64,000 bases of DNA from Gnetum montanum. Taxonomy: Eukaryota > Streptophyta > Gnetopsida > Gnetales > Gnetaceae. The notes under the pieces are model-generated. The model was not told the origin of the DNA, did no database searches, and worked only from the letters and a program-made list of their open reading frames with translations. Of this stretch, positions 8,371 to 18,871 are shown in pieces; the stretch's first letter is position 1, and each line of letters begins with the position of its first letter. Position numbers and translations under genes: made by a program. The stretch lies in NCBI GenBank assembly GCA_015680685.1, contig MNCI01006123.1, positions 123,504-187,503 of the forward strand, written 5' to 3'.

Positions 8371-10644
8371 CTAATTCTGCGGCTGGACCGGGTTGGCCTC
8401 ATCAAAAGTGATTTGGCCATTGTCGATCATCCGTTGGATATCTTGCTTCAAGGTGAAGCAGTAATTCGTTCCGTGCCCATTGCGTTGATGGTAGTCGCAG
8501 AAGCGATCCATCCTAAAGCCTTTGGGTACGGGCAGCTCATCTGGCATTGCTAAGCCTGGGTTCTGTATGAGTTGGCAGAACCAATCATGTCTTTGGATGG
8601 CTGCAGGGGATAGCTGCTTATGTTTCATCAGCCCAGCTTTCAGGAGTTGATCGAAGAGCTGGGATGGTTTCATCGGTAAAGGCGTATATTGAAAGGGTTC
8701 TTTCCTCTCGAAATTCCACGTACGGTTTGTTGGATTCTGCGACGATGATGACTCCGGGGCTGTTGAGGGAGTTGGTTTATTGTAGTTAGTAGGGGATGCG
8801 GGTGGTCTTTGTTGGTGTGTGATGTTTGCTTGTTGGGCTCCTATTGCCACTATAGTGGTTTTGGCCTTCTCTTTATCTTTTTTACTGTGTTGATTTTTGA
8901 AGGCCAAGTATGCCAGGTCATGGCTGTTTTGAGCCGCCTCCTCTATGTTTTTGATTTGCAAAAATGCTTGGTTAAGGTCACGCACGTTGAGGTAATACAA
9001 TTTGGATTTGAAGAAATCGTTGACCGCCCCCTTGAAAATCGTAAGTAGATAAGTTGGAGAGATTGGTTCGTGTAGCTCGTTGAGAGTGGCACTCCATCTT
9101 TGAATAAACTTTTGTACAGGTTCAAGCGGTGTTTGCTTGACCTGTATAAGGTTGTCCAGCATGGCCTCGGGTTTCAAGTTGTACTTGAACTGGGTCACAA
9201 ACTGGCATAAAAGATCCTCCAAGGAGAAAATAGAGTTCCTGGGCAGGGCCTGGTACCATTCGAGTGCTCTCCCTACGAGAGACATGGGGAACACTCGAAG
9301 AATGGAATGGGGCCATGCCTGGAGTAGCGCGCATTCTAGCCTAAATGTTATCAAGTGTGCATTGGGGTCTGTCTCCCCGTTGTACTTAGTTAGCATGGGT
9401 AAGGAGACACCTTTAGGTAAGGTTAGGGGTGGGACTGAGGAGCTGATGGGATCATCATTGTAGAAGTCCACCACCTTCAGCTCTCCGTCGACGGCCGTTT
9501 TGAGGCGCTTTACCTCGTCAGTAAGCTCTTGCATTAATTTCTTGGTGTCCGCCCAGTCTTGTGCACTCGGTAACACAGAGGCTTGGGGTTGTGGTATATT
9601 ATACAGGTTAGATTGTTGTATGGTAGGCTGAAGAGCTGAAAGCTGCGCGGTCAATGGTTGTGCTTGGGGAATGTTTACAGTGGGCGGCACTAAGGACGGC
9701 ATGTTATAGGGGAAAGATTGTTGTTGTTGTTTCTGTAGCTGGGGCTGTGTCTGAGGAACATTGGTTGGTGGAACTGTATGAGGTGGCGCATGGTGGTGGG
9801 GGATTTGATACGACGACATTCCCCTCGTTGGCCATTGCCTCGCCATGTTGTGCATAGGGACTCCCTGTTGGGTCACGGTTGTTTGAGGAACTGTATGTGT
9901 TTGGATGTACGGTATGAAGTGAGCAGATGTAGATGCCGGGATCACATGTGGCATTCCTATCACTCGGGGTGGGAGTGTCACGCCCACGCTATCATGAGGG
10001 GGTGGTGCTTGGGAAGATGGGTCGGCCGCTTCCTCAGGGATGATGGCGAGAGGGAACGTGCTGAATTGTGGATCAGTTGGAGGCGGCGCTTGAGCAAATG
10101 AGGATGTGTGCGATGGAGGAATTTGTGTATGAGTTAGTCTGAGGGGTTGGAGGGGTATGATCTCCCCTGTGTCCTAATGAAAAATGGGATTAGCGTGTGC
10201 TTGGTAGGAGTCCTCGTGTTCTGATTGAGCAGCGAAGTCATCCTCTTCCTCTAGTTGGGTCTCTAGCGCACGTTGACTTAGCGTGTGGCTCCTTTGTAGG
10301 AGGAGCCGTGTGACGAGTTTCGAGTACTGCTCTGGAACTGGGATTACATCATATGGGGAAGGGGTGAACTCATGTCCTCCCCTGTAAAAGAATTCAAACT
10401 GTCTCTTTACCTCTAGTTCGGCTCGTTCTACAGCCAGGCCAGCTTGTATCTTAATGCATATAAAATTATACTGATCCTGGGTTATGATGTCGGAGGCCAG
10501 GTCTCTCCCTTGCAACCTTAGGGACCGGTGGGGCCCTGCGGTGGGTTGAACTCCCGGGTGTTGCGTGACAGGCTGTTGGACAGCCATGGTGTCCATGATG
10601 GCAGTGGTTTGGGTGGTGGCATCGTTGTTGTTTGTGGGGTTCAT
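8371..10644 (-). CDS. Gag (element 1)
   Basis: A long frame interrupted by one TAG (10174-10176). The first ATG-like start is near 10644 (MNPTNNNDATT). The N-terminal part is Gln/Pro/Thr-rich and holds a conserved block around SLRLQGRDLASD, shared with element 2. The capsid-like core runs near YNGETDPNAHLITF, RALEWYQALP, SLEDLLCQFV and FIQRWSATLNEL, as in Retrotrans_gag. Near the end is a C-x2-H-x4-GH-x4-C finger (CDYHQRNGHGTNYC), typical of Tat gag. Its neighbours are the leader and PBS upstream and the protease linker downstream. Confidence 0.88.
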
Positions 10645-10689
10645 GGTGATATGTCAGGGATATGAATTGGTCTGGAGATGCGAAGTTAA

Positions 10690-11165
10690 TGTGCTGTGTA
10701 GTGTGCAGTGTATACGCTTCAATGGACAACGTATAGAGTGTATACAACGTATGTGGTCAGCGTAGACGCTGGAGAGCATATATGGCGTAAGATGGGTCAC
10801 GGCGTAAAACAGGATAGCGTAAAATAAGCGGCTGGCGCAAAGCAGGAGACAACGTACAACGTAGAACAAATAATCAGCGTGACACAAGAATATAAAACGA
10901 GTTCCAACGTAAATAAGGATCAGCGTAAAAGTGAGGAGTGTAAAACAAGCTCGGCGTGAAACAGGTCACAGCGTAAACCAGCTGCAGTGTAAGACAGAAG
11001 AAAGCGTAAAACTGGCTAGCGTAAAATAAGTTGCAGCGTATAACAGGAGAACGTAAAACTAGTTGTAGCATAAAGTAGGAGCTAGCGTAAAACAAAGTAG
11101 CGTAGGAGTTTCTGAGTAGGGTTTTCAAGAGCGTAAACACTATGCAGCGTAGACGCGGGACAGTA
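10690..11165. repeat. GCGTA-rich leader (element 1)
   Basis: Untranslated leader between PBS and gag. The pentamer GCGTA recurs about twenty times at roughly 10-20 base spacing, often as AGCGTAAAA. It is the half-site of the GCGTATACGC palindrome found in the LTR and antisense intron 1. Confidence 0.75.
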
Positions 11166-11230
11166 GGGGGTTGGGTTTTTGCACTGGACATCGTAAATGC
11201 CAGGAAAGTTGCGAGCAGGGGTTTTATGAG

Positions 11231-11248
11231 GCCCTCCTTCTAGCGCCA
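11231..11248 (-). promoter_or_regulatory. Primer binding site (element 1)
   Basis: Minus-strand TGGCGCTAGAAGGAGGG lies five bases inside the LTR end. Element 2 has TGGGGCTAGAAGGAGTG and element 4 has TGGCACTAGAAGGAGGG at the same place. The priming tRNA was not assigned. Confidence 0.75.
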
Positions 11249-11253
11249 ATTTC

Positions 11254-12420
11254 TGTATCACCTGAAATCGTCGGTCTCCGGCTGGAAGGAAATAAACGCT
11301 GCAGGATCGCAGGATGAGAACATAAGACCCTGCCTTCGCCTGAGGGTGAGTTGGAATGCACAAAGGCAGAGTACCTTGGGTGGTCCGCACGCAGATCAGA
11401 CAAGGATTTCCCCGCGCGTACGCCAAGTGGTATACACTGGGTTATGCGTAAACAATGTCGTGAGCGTAAACAAAACATAAACAGCGTAAACAGATGCGAA
11501 TGCAGCTAAGGCGTAAATGGACGTAAACGGAATGCGTGTGCCAAATTAACGTAAAACTGTAAACAGAATGCAGCGAATGTAATGATGATATTACAGGATA
11601 AGAATACAGTGCACCGGTCTAACGCAGTTGTGGTGAAGCACAAGGCGGACGAAAAGCCCCAACGGATGGGAGGGCGGCAGGCTGGTTTATACTGTAGGTG
11701 CAGTGTAAGGACTGCACAGCGTATAGGTTTTCCAGCGTAAAAGGGGTTTGAGCTCTGGTGCACAGCATAATTGCTCCTAGGTGTGCTCTGGGATTTTTGC
11801 CAACCTCTCTACGAAGTGGAAAAATGGGGTTTTTATACCGGTTGTTACGCTAGACTCGGGTTAGGAGACACGTGGTGCGTTGACCGGGTGCATACGATTT
11901 ACAAATGTACAACATATTACAGGGCATATACGTGGGGCGTATATGCTACATCAGGCTGGCGTATACGCTGGACGTGCAGGGCGTGTATGAACTGGGTGGA
12001 GATGCCATGGACGTTGGGCGTACACGCCAATGGCTGGGCATGTGCACCAGGTGTATACGCTGACGGCTGCCAACTTGCTTCAATTCTTGCTCTTTGGTGC
12101 TGTCATCATTCTGTCATTGGGACTTCATCGTCGAGTATGTGCATCTGTGGTACTTGCCGAGCGTACAGATGTGGCGTGTACATTGGGCGTGTACGCTGGG
12201 GATGTCAGGTGTACACGCTGGACGTATACGTTGTTGCTGTTGAGTGTATACGCTGTTGCTGCTAGGCGTATACGCTATTGCTAGACTTTGTGAAAATTAA
12301 GCCTCTTGATTGCTGAAGTTGCGTTGTATGACTCCAAATGTAGCTGTGGTCGTTCGTGGATCCCAAGGACCTGCTTCTTGCTGGGGAAGTACCAAGCTCA
12401 AAATTTTGTGGTATTTAACA
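11254..12420 (-). repeat. 5' LTR of element 1 (about 1167 bp)
   Basis: On the minus strand it begins TGTTAAATACCACAAAATTT and ends GGTGATACA. The start resembles the LTR starts of element A (TGAAACATCATAAAATTT), element 2 and element 4. The outer edge falls inside conserved RNase H coding sequence of element A, confirming an insertion boundary. Its U3 contains the GCGTATACGC palindromes (11920-12280), and R/U5 lies near 11254-11800. The partner LTR is outside the window, so age cannot be estimated. Confidence 0.82.
11830..11837 (-). promoter_or_regulatory. LTR TATA box (element 1)
   Basis: Minus-strand GGTATAAAAACCCC inside the LTR, downstream of the palindrome array, in the position expected for the genomic-RNA promoter. 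Confidence 0.6.
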
Positions 12421-12540
12421 ACCCTTGCATTAAACATTCCACCACACTTGTTCACAAGTCTGCCAACCTCGATTGACGAATGTACCATGTCGATCACTCA
12501 AGTGGGACACGTGGCCTCTATCAGTGCTACGGATACCTAG
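12421..12540 (+). pseudogene. C-terminal end of archaeal-type RNase H (element A)
   Basis: Begins mid-domain with TLALNIPPHLFTSLPTSIDE, matching element 3 (ADALATLALNVLPYIF). The upstream half is cut off by the element 1 LTR. In Tat elements this second RNase H sits between the first RNase H and integrase. Confidence 0.75.
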
Positions 12541-13776
12541 GAGTGGTACGCTAACATTAAAGCCTACCTGCAACACGGAGAACCCCCAAGTGAACTGACA
12601 TCTACTTAGAGAGATGCAATCTAAAAATGAGCCTGGCAATATATGCTCATGGAGAATGATGCCTTGTGCCGACATTCTTACGATGGGATATTGCTGGCAT
12701 GTGTGGGTGGGGAGTAGGTGTAGAAGGTAGTTAATGAAATGCATGAGGGGCTGTGTGGCGGACACATAGCACCCAGGGCTATGGCTACAAAAATCAAATG
12801 CCTAGGATACTATTGGCCCCACATGGAGCATGATTGCCTCTCAAAAGTCAAGACATGTGACATGTGCCAGAGATACGCAAATCTCATACACATCTCATCT
12901 ACAGACCTACACCCAATGCAAATCACGTGGCCTTTCCAACTATGGGGACTAGACCTCATAGGACCCATCATGCCTAAGTCCTCCATAGGAAATAGCTTCA
13001 TTACCACTGCCACTGAGTATTTTACTAAGTGGGTGGAAGCTATTCCCCTAAGGAAAACGACGTCTCAGCAAATCTACCATTTTATCCTAGATAACATCGT
13101 GACTAGGTTTGGGCTTCCAATGACTATTGTGACCAACAATGGACCACAATTCAGTAGCACAAAAACTTTAACCTTCTGTAGAAACCTAGACATTAAGCAA
13201 TCATTCTTCTTGCCATACTATCCATAGGCGAATGGGCAGGCAGAGGCTACAAATAAGTCCATCATCAACTTGCTAAAGCGAATGCTTGGCAACAGCAAGA
13301 GGCAGTGGCATAAGCAAATCCTCTATGTCTTGTGGGCCTACAAAACGACATGTAGAACCATGATAAGTAAGACTCCTTATAGCCTTGTTTATGGATCTGA
13401 AGTTGTGTTACCTCTTGAGTTGTAGGTACCATCACTCCGAATGATCCTCATGGATGTTGTGAGCAAAGCCTAGAACAACGAGTCACAAATCATCGACCTC
13501 GACTCAATAGAGGAGGAGCTCGTGTAGACACTGAGATGCATAGAGCACTACCAGAGCAAGTAGTAGCAAAAGCACCATGTTGACCTGCATCGATGGCCAG
13601 TGCAGAAGGGAGACCTCATCCTCAAGGCTTTCCACAAGCATGTGAGAAAATTCTCAGCCAACTGGGAAGGCACTTACATGGTCATCAAAGCCTTTGGGAA
13701 TGGATTCTTCAAGCTGGCAGACATGGACGACAACGAGTTCACTAACCTAGTGAATCACTCATACCTCAAGCTGTAA
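12541..13776 (+). pseudogene. Integrase (element A)
   Basis: The zinc-binding HHCC region is visible (GGHIAPRAM to CDMCQR). The core has WGLDLIGP (first Asp, 12952-12954), VTNNGPQFSS and GQAEATNKSI (Glu). The second catalytic Asp is Asn (13135-13137). The C-terminus is GPY/F-like (FSANWEGTYMVIKAFGNG) and ends at TAA 13774-13776 without a chromodomain, as in Tat. About seven in-frame stops are present, most explainable as CAG/CAA changes. Not functional. Confidence 0.88.
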
Positions 13777-13788
13777 TACATCTGAAGC

Positions 13789-14245
13789 ATGGTGACACCT
13801 AGCAACATCTGCTATGACGTTAAACTGGCAATAGCACCCAGCAACGTTTGCTACGATGTTAAACTAGCAACAGCACCCAACACCGTTTGCTACGACGTTA
13901 AACTAGCAACGCCAATTAGCAGCATCTGCTACGATGTTAAACTGGAAACAACATCGAGCAGCGTTCGCAATGACACTAAACTAGAAACATTGAGCACCAT
14001 CCATTATGATAATAAACTAGTAACAACAACATCAACTAGTGTTCAGTACGATGATAAACTGGTGGCAATTATCCGCTATGATGTAAAACTGGCACAGCTA
14101 GTCCGCCATGACTATAAACTGGCATGGCACATTTGCTATGACGTTAAACTAGTATGTATGGTCTGTTGGGACCTTAAACCAGCATGGTAGTCCACTGGGA
14201 ATTTAAACTAGCACATGATCTACCAAGACCTTAAACTGGGTTCAC
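13789..14245 (+). repeat. Dyad motif tract after integrase (element A)
   Basis: A dozen or more copies of a unit such as CTACGACGTTAAACTAGCAA at roughly 40-base spacing. The stem half-sites are worn in many copies; some keep GTC-6 nt-GAC. Orientation relative to pol matches all other tracts. Confidence 0.85.
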
Positions 14246-15306
14246 GTTACATCCCTAGCATGCATCTACGCCAAGTACACATCAAAAGAGATGGCATGAT
14301 GCTGACGTGTGGGTGGGACGTCACAGCTCCATAATGCAGTTCACGATGCAATGAGAACATGGTTTGGAACACATGTGATGTTGCCACCCTTGGAATCATG
14401 CTGACCCTCTAGAGATGTCGTATGGCATCACACTAGCCCTCCAGACCTACCGTCACCATGGTCGACCACCCTGATGATAGTTCCTTGGCTAGTTCCCGCA
14501 GCTGGAGTTCCAACAGTATTATGGCTTAGCCACAATATTGTTACCCTCCAGCTCCCTGCCAACCAACGCCTTGGCTCGCTCGACGTTTAGCTATGTGGTA
14601 GCTGATCCCATAGATGAACTGAGAATGCATACCTTTGGCAAGGATTCTAGAGCATTCGCACTCACAACAACTCTCGGCACCTTCGAGGCTAGCTCCTCCA
14701 CATCGATACTACGAAGGCCACTGCTGGCCTTATTGCTTCGTACACCATGTGCCAGTGTAGGTGTCCAAGAGATTCAACAACATCTATAGCAAGCAAGAAT
14801 CCTACCTTCTCTTTGCATCTTGCTCTCTATCGTGCTTATAGGGTGTGACCGAGAGTACAACTCACCACAACAGCAAACACTCTGGCGTCGCGAAGTGAGT
14901 GCCTCAACTAGCCTAGCTACTTTAGGGTGCAAGTTCCATGACATGTGTAATGTAGCTCACTACATGGGAAGCATCTATAGGTAGGTTAAAATCCCTCAGA
15001 TGTAACGCAGCTCATCCTAGGAAAGGAAAACCAGTCCTATAGAGGGTCGAAGTCCAGCGAAGGTAGAGATGGAAACGCAAATAATTCCCTCATGAGCACT
15101 CCGATGAGTGACCTTGCTAAACACCATCTTTACCCTTCTCCTGAACCTCCTTCCTCCTTGCTTCACCCTTTTACTCTCAAGCATAGCCAAGCGATGTCTC
15201 AGCAGTCACCGAGCTGCTACATCAGCATCGTGTCTTCCGTGGTGTTTCATTTTCTTTATCAATGTCTCTCGAGCCCATCCTCCAGATGTTGACAAAGAGG
15301 GGCCAA
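14246..15306 (+). other. 3' untranslated region and polypurine tract (element A)
   Basis: About 1 kb between the motif tract and LTR, homologous to 44130-45560 of element 3 (shared CTCATCCTRGG-type blocks). No convincing gene; the largest frame (14538-14789) is Ser/Thr/Leu-rich and not clearly kept in element 3. The polypurine tract AAAGAGGGG is at 15294-15302, just before the LTR start. Confidence 0.65.
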
Positions 15307-16771
15307 TGAAACATCATAAAATTTGAAGACATTATTGCTTCACCAAGCCTTTTTGATTCACGTAGCGTTACGATAGTTCTTTAAGAGATGGATGCTCTAA
15401 TTTGCAGATTGTCCGCTTCAACAAGTTTTCTAAGTCAAGGAGCCTTGCTACGCTACACTACGCCATGTAGCATCGCAAAATTCAGAAGACATTTGCAGAA
15501 GTACAAGGCTACGCTACGCTACGCAATGTAGCACAACATAGCAAAAGCTAGACAACTAGTCCCCTCGCCTGACTTCAAGTCCTTTGGCAATGTCTCCTTT
15601 CGTCAGAAAGAGGCAAACTTGGCCGACATCAAGTCATGTTTACTACTACGCTACGCTTAGCTACATGGTGTAGCGAGGCATAGCAATTCTATGGAAGTTG
15701 ATAGAAGGCATCTCAAAGGGTGGGATCAGCAAGTTCACAAGCTTCGTAGTGCAAAAGGCAAAGTTTGCATATCGACGTTTTTGTGACTAAGGCCAGTCGC
15801 TATGCTACATAGTGTAGCATAGCATAGCACACATGCAATGAATAGCCTACATGTTTTAAAGGCTTTCTACACATGCAGCAAGATGTGTAACAAGATGCTA
15901 CGCAACGCCAATGTGCTATGCTACAGAGCATAGCAAAGTGGCAAGCGGTTACTCCACATTAATGCACCTCACCTAATTTCATTGTTGCTCTAACAGCGTA
16001 ATTACGACATGGAAGGCTCGTAATTATGGCATGACAGGCTCGCCCAACAGTCATATAGGCACGTACAGCATAGATAGGTCAGCATAGGCCCAAGGCACGT
16101 GGTGTTCAAACCACATCTTTTGTGCGCCCTTGATCCTATAAATACCCCAATGAGTGATGTTTAAACTCTCTTCCCGATTCTTTTTCACATGTTCCTCTAG
16201 CTTACCCTCTGAAAATTCTGGCTCTCTAGCATTCTTTGGCATTGTAAGCTTTTTGTTTTGACATTGTAAATAGTTAGCATTCTCATTGGGCATTTTGTTT
16301 TGTTCTTTTCTACCAGCTTGGTAGAACTTCACATTGTTAACATCGGAGTCTGCGTTTGAGCACATAGCCCTCTTTCTCTACATGTCTTGGCTACTCTTGG
16401 GATCTCTGCACTTCCTAGCGCTATGTAACCAACTATATCTATCTTGATAGAGTGAGGTCATAGCTCCGAAGTGGTGCATTTTTCTAATCGCATTATTTAC
16501 ATTATCTCCTGTTTTCCATTGAATTTTACATTGTTGCTTGTTTCTTTTTCATTTAAGCATTACTTCATGCTACCAATCTTGTTTTCAAATTACACATTGC
16601 AAAAATTTATATAGACACTGACTAAGTCCCTATCTAATCGACCAGATTGTTCAAGGTGCCCTGTTTTCGTCCCATCCAGCACGGCCCTCTTGTGGAGACG
16701 GGGTCAAGACTGTCCAACGGCCAATGGCCCCTCGGCATTTTTTCCAGCCGCCAAAATTTTTGATCGCTATA
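15307..16771 (+). repeat. 3' LTR of element A (about 1465 bp)
   Basis: Starts TGAAACATCATAAAATTTG after the polypurine tract and ends near TTTTTGATCGCTATA. It contains U3 palindromes of the GCTACGCTA/TAGCGTAGC type (15440-15920), a TATA box (CCTATAAATACC, 16135-16146) and a U5 block starting GACTAAGTCCCT (16620) that recurs in element 2 (28280, minus) and element 3 (47762). Confidence 0.82.
16135..16146 (+). promoter_or_regulatory. LTR TATA box (element A)
   Basis: CCTATAAATACC, preceded by a CACGTGGTGTTCAAACCAC stretch. Equivalent boxes occur at 28719-28730 (minus) and 47202-47213 (plus) in the related LTRs. Confidence 0.65.
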
Positions 16772-18083
16772 GTAGATGTAGAAAGGCTTATCCCTCTATG
16801 GTGGGTAAATAGTTGGGAGGTGTAAAAGCTCTTTCCTCAAGTCATCGAAGGCTTGCTGGAACTATGTTATCCATTCGAAGTTAACCCCCTTCTTTAGTAA
16901 GTGTTGCATGGTGTGTAACTTGTCAATTAACCTTACTATAAACCTTCTGATGAATTGTATTCTACCTTACAACCCACGTAATTCTTTAAGGTTAGTAGGG
17001 GGTGCTAGGTTAACAATAGCCTTAACTTTGTTAGGGTCCACTCATATTCCAACCTTCGACACTACAAACCCTAGCATGCATCTAGTTGTAACACCGAAAA
17101 CACATTTTCTTGGGTTAAAACGCAAATCATGCCTATGACAATGTTTGAGGACTACCTCTAGATCCATGGGATGATCGATAGTGATCTTAGACTTGACTGC
17201 TATGTCATCCACGTAATCGTTGAGTCTCTCTAAGAGGTAGTCACTAAATATGTAGGTCATGGCTCATTGATAGGTTTCTCTAGCATTCTTTAAACCAAAG
17301 GGCATCATAGTGTAACAAAACATTCCCCAAGGGGTCATGAACATACTTGTTAACTGATTCTCTGGGTTGATGAAAATTTGATTGTAACCGAAGAACCCAT
17401 CCATAAAGGATAATAACACATGACCAGTTGTGGTGTCTATAAGTTGGTCGATACTTGGCAATGGGAAGTCATCTTTAATCGTTGCTTTGTTTAGATCCAG
17501 GAAGTCTATATAGATTTGTATACCTTCCATTTTCTTAGAAACTATAACAATGTTTGATACCCATTCCGAGTAATCGACCGCGCGAATGAAACTTGCTTGG
17601 TATAGCTTAGTCATCTCGTCATGCAAGGCTAGTGTGATTTTTGGTTTAATTTTCTGAGCCTTTAGTTTGACCGGTTTGACACGTGGGTCCAATACAATGT
17701 TATGTTGTATTAAACATGGGTCTAAGCCTATCATGTCATTGTAATACCATGCGAATACTTTGATGTTATCTTGAAGAACTCTTGATACATCTTTTTGCAT
17801 TTGTTGATCTAGGAGGGAACTTAGTTTTAGCATTTTTATTTCCCCTTGGATGTCGTTATCAATTCTTTGATAAGAGGGTCCTCAGTCACATCCCTGGCCT
17901 CTAAATCTAAGGCTTGGACCAATTGTTCAGGCCAATCTAGGGATGTTTCTAAGGATGCTACCGTGTTATCAACTGATGAATCCTACTCTATCAACTCTAA
18001 GTTCGGGTATCTTGCAAGCTTGCCATGAGAACTTGTTAAAGTTAAAAGTGAGTGTAGATCACACTGCATGACCATCTTGTTCA
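16772..18083 (-). pseudogene. RT and start of RNase H (element 2)
   Basis: RT frames 17264-17833 and 17042-17260 together carry SNIVIVSKK, FMDGFFGYNQI, MPFGLKNARETYQ and the catalytic DYVDDIAVKS. The N-terminal extension (ASLETSLDWPEQLV, matching element 3) reaches back to a pyrimidine-rich acceptor whose AG is at 18086-18085. RNase H continues to about 16772 (YLPTIEG, then AFLHLL), where the element A LTR cuts it. Stops and a frameshift make it non-functional. Confidence 0.85.
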
Positions 18084-18212
18084 ACTTGCCACAATAAGAA
18101 GAAGCCCAGTTAAGTGATACTTGGTTGAAGCTATGGCACATAATAGTAAATATTTGCAAAGCAATGATGAAACATGCAATGATTGTTAAACATTTGGCTA
18201 AATTCGTAGATT

Positions 18213-18545
18213 ACCAGTTTATGGTCTTGGCAAACCATGAGTGGATTTGAACATGCAACTGATGCTAAATCTACTATTTTAAGGTCATGGTGGATTGTTA
18301 ATAGGTTGTAAACGTAAAGTTACTAGTTTAAGATCTTTGTAGACCGTTAACAAGTAAGCTTCATAGAATGTTACTAGTTTAAGATCTTTTCGGATCATGG
18401 TGCATAGGTTTTTGAATGGAGCTGCTAGTTTAAGGTCTTTGCAGACCATTAACAATTTTTTTAGATACAATTACTAGTTTAAGGTCTTTGTAAACCATGG
18501 TGTATTTTTAGATAAATTTTCTAGTTTAAGGTCTTTGTGGACCGT
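18213..18545 (-). repeat. Dyad motif tract, RT side (element 2), 7 copies
   Basis: Seven copies near 18213, 18275, 18326, 18373, 18424, 18473 and 18520, the last five at a regular 47-51 bp period. The best copies read CTAGTTTAAGGTC-6 nt-GACC; on the pol strand GGTC-CGCAAA-type spacer-GACC then TTAAACTAG. Confidence 0.85.
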
Positions 18546-18731
18546 GGCACACAGGCTTGATACGGGTAGGTTTCTAATTCAAGGTGAGGTGAAATTTTTG
18601 GTTGGGCCCACCTATTCACGAATAGGAATGCTACGCTATCATAGATTTATGACACACTAGTACTACACTACACGGGGCATCCCACATTACTCGAGGTATA
18701 AAAATGGCAAGTTCTTTTTCATCGCGTCAGC

Positions 18732-18759
18732 TATAAAAAGGGGTTTACCCTTGGTAAAC
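18732..18759 (+). promoter_or_regulatory. Antisense promoter TATA box and 5' hairpin (element 2)
   Basis: TATAAAAAGGGG at 18732 is followed directly by GTTTACC-CTT-GGTAAAC, a 7-bp hairpin (18743-18759). In element 3 the homologous site (minus strand) is GATTACC with GGTAATC, a compensated base-pair change. Downstream sequence (TTGTCAGAGC) is shared too. Confidence 0.65.
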
Positions 18760-18871
18760 TTGTCGTTTTCATTGTCAGAGCGTAGAGCCAACATCCAAAG
18801 CGTAGTGTGATCATGCTAAGAGAAATCGAAATAGCGTAGCATAGCAGCTAATAGCATTTTCGATTGAAGTG

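Larger units (their letters stand above)
1..12420 (-). mobile_element. Element 1: Tat-lineage Ty3/gypsy retrotransposon, right part
   Basis: Read on the minus strand from the right: 5' LTR, primer binding site, leader, gag, protease, a 5.5-kb spacer with a plus-strand gene, then RT running off the left edge. The order gag-PR-RT is that of Ty3/gypsy elements. The CHHC gag finger and close similarity to element 3, which has a second RNase H, place it in the Tat lineage. The outer LTR edge (12420) interrupts the RNase H coding sequence of element A, so element 1 is the youngest insertion seen at this locus. Its RNase H, integrase and 3' LTR should lie left of the window. It is the least decayed copy: RT is open over the whole visible length. 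Confidence 0.92.
12421..16771 (+). mobile_element. Element A: Tat element, 3' half
   Basis: Contains the end of the archaeal-type RNase H, integrase, a dyad motif tract, a 3' untranslated region, polypurine tract and 3' LTR. Its left part is separated by the insertion of element 1 at 12420 and should continue left of the window. Its LTR end at about 16771 falls inside RNase H sequence of element 2 on the opposite strand, so element A inserted into element 2. Confidence 0.82.

Noticed and set aside
14538-14789. Possible extra ORF after integrase in element A
   Set aside because: The homologous region of element 3 (around 44430-44650) does not preserve the frame clearly.
18326-18545. Regularly spaced repeats of about 23 bp with unique spacers resembling a CRISPR array
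   Set aside because: Plant retrotransposon context, degenerate units, no cas genes, and the same motif occurs at three places per element.
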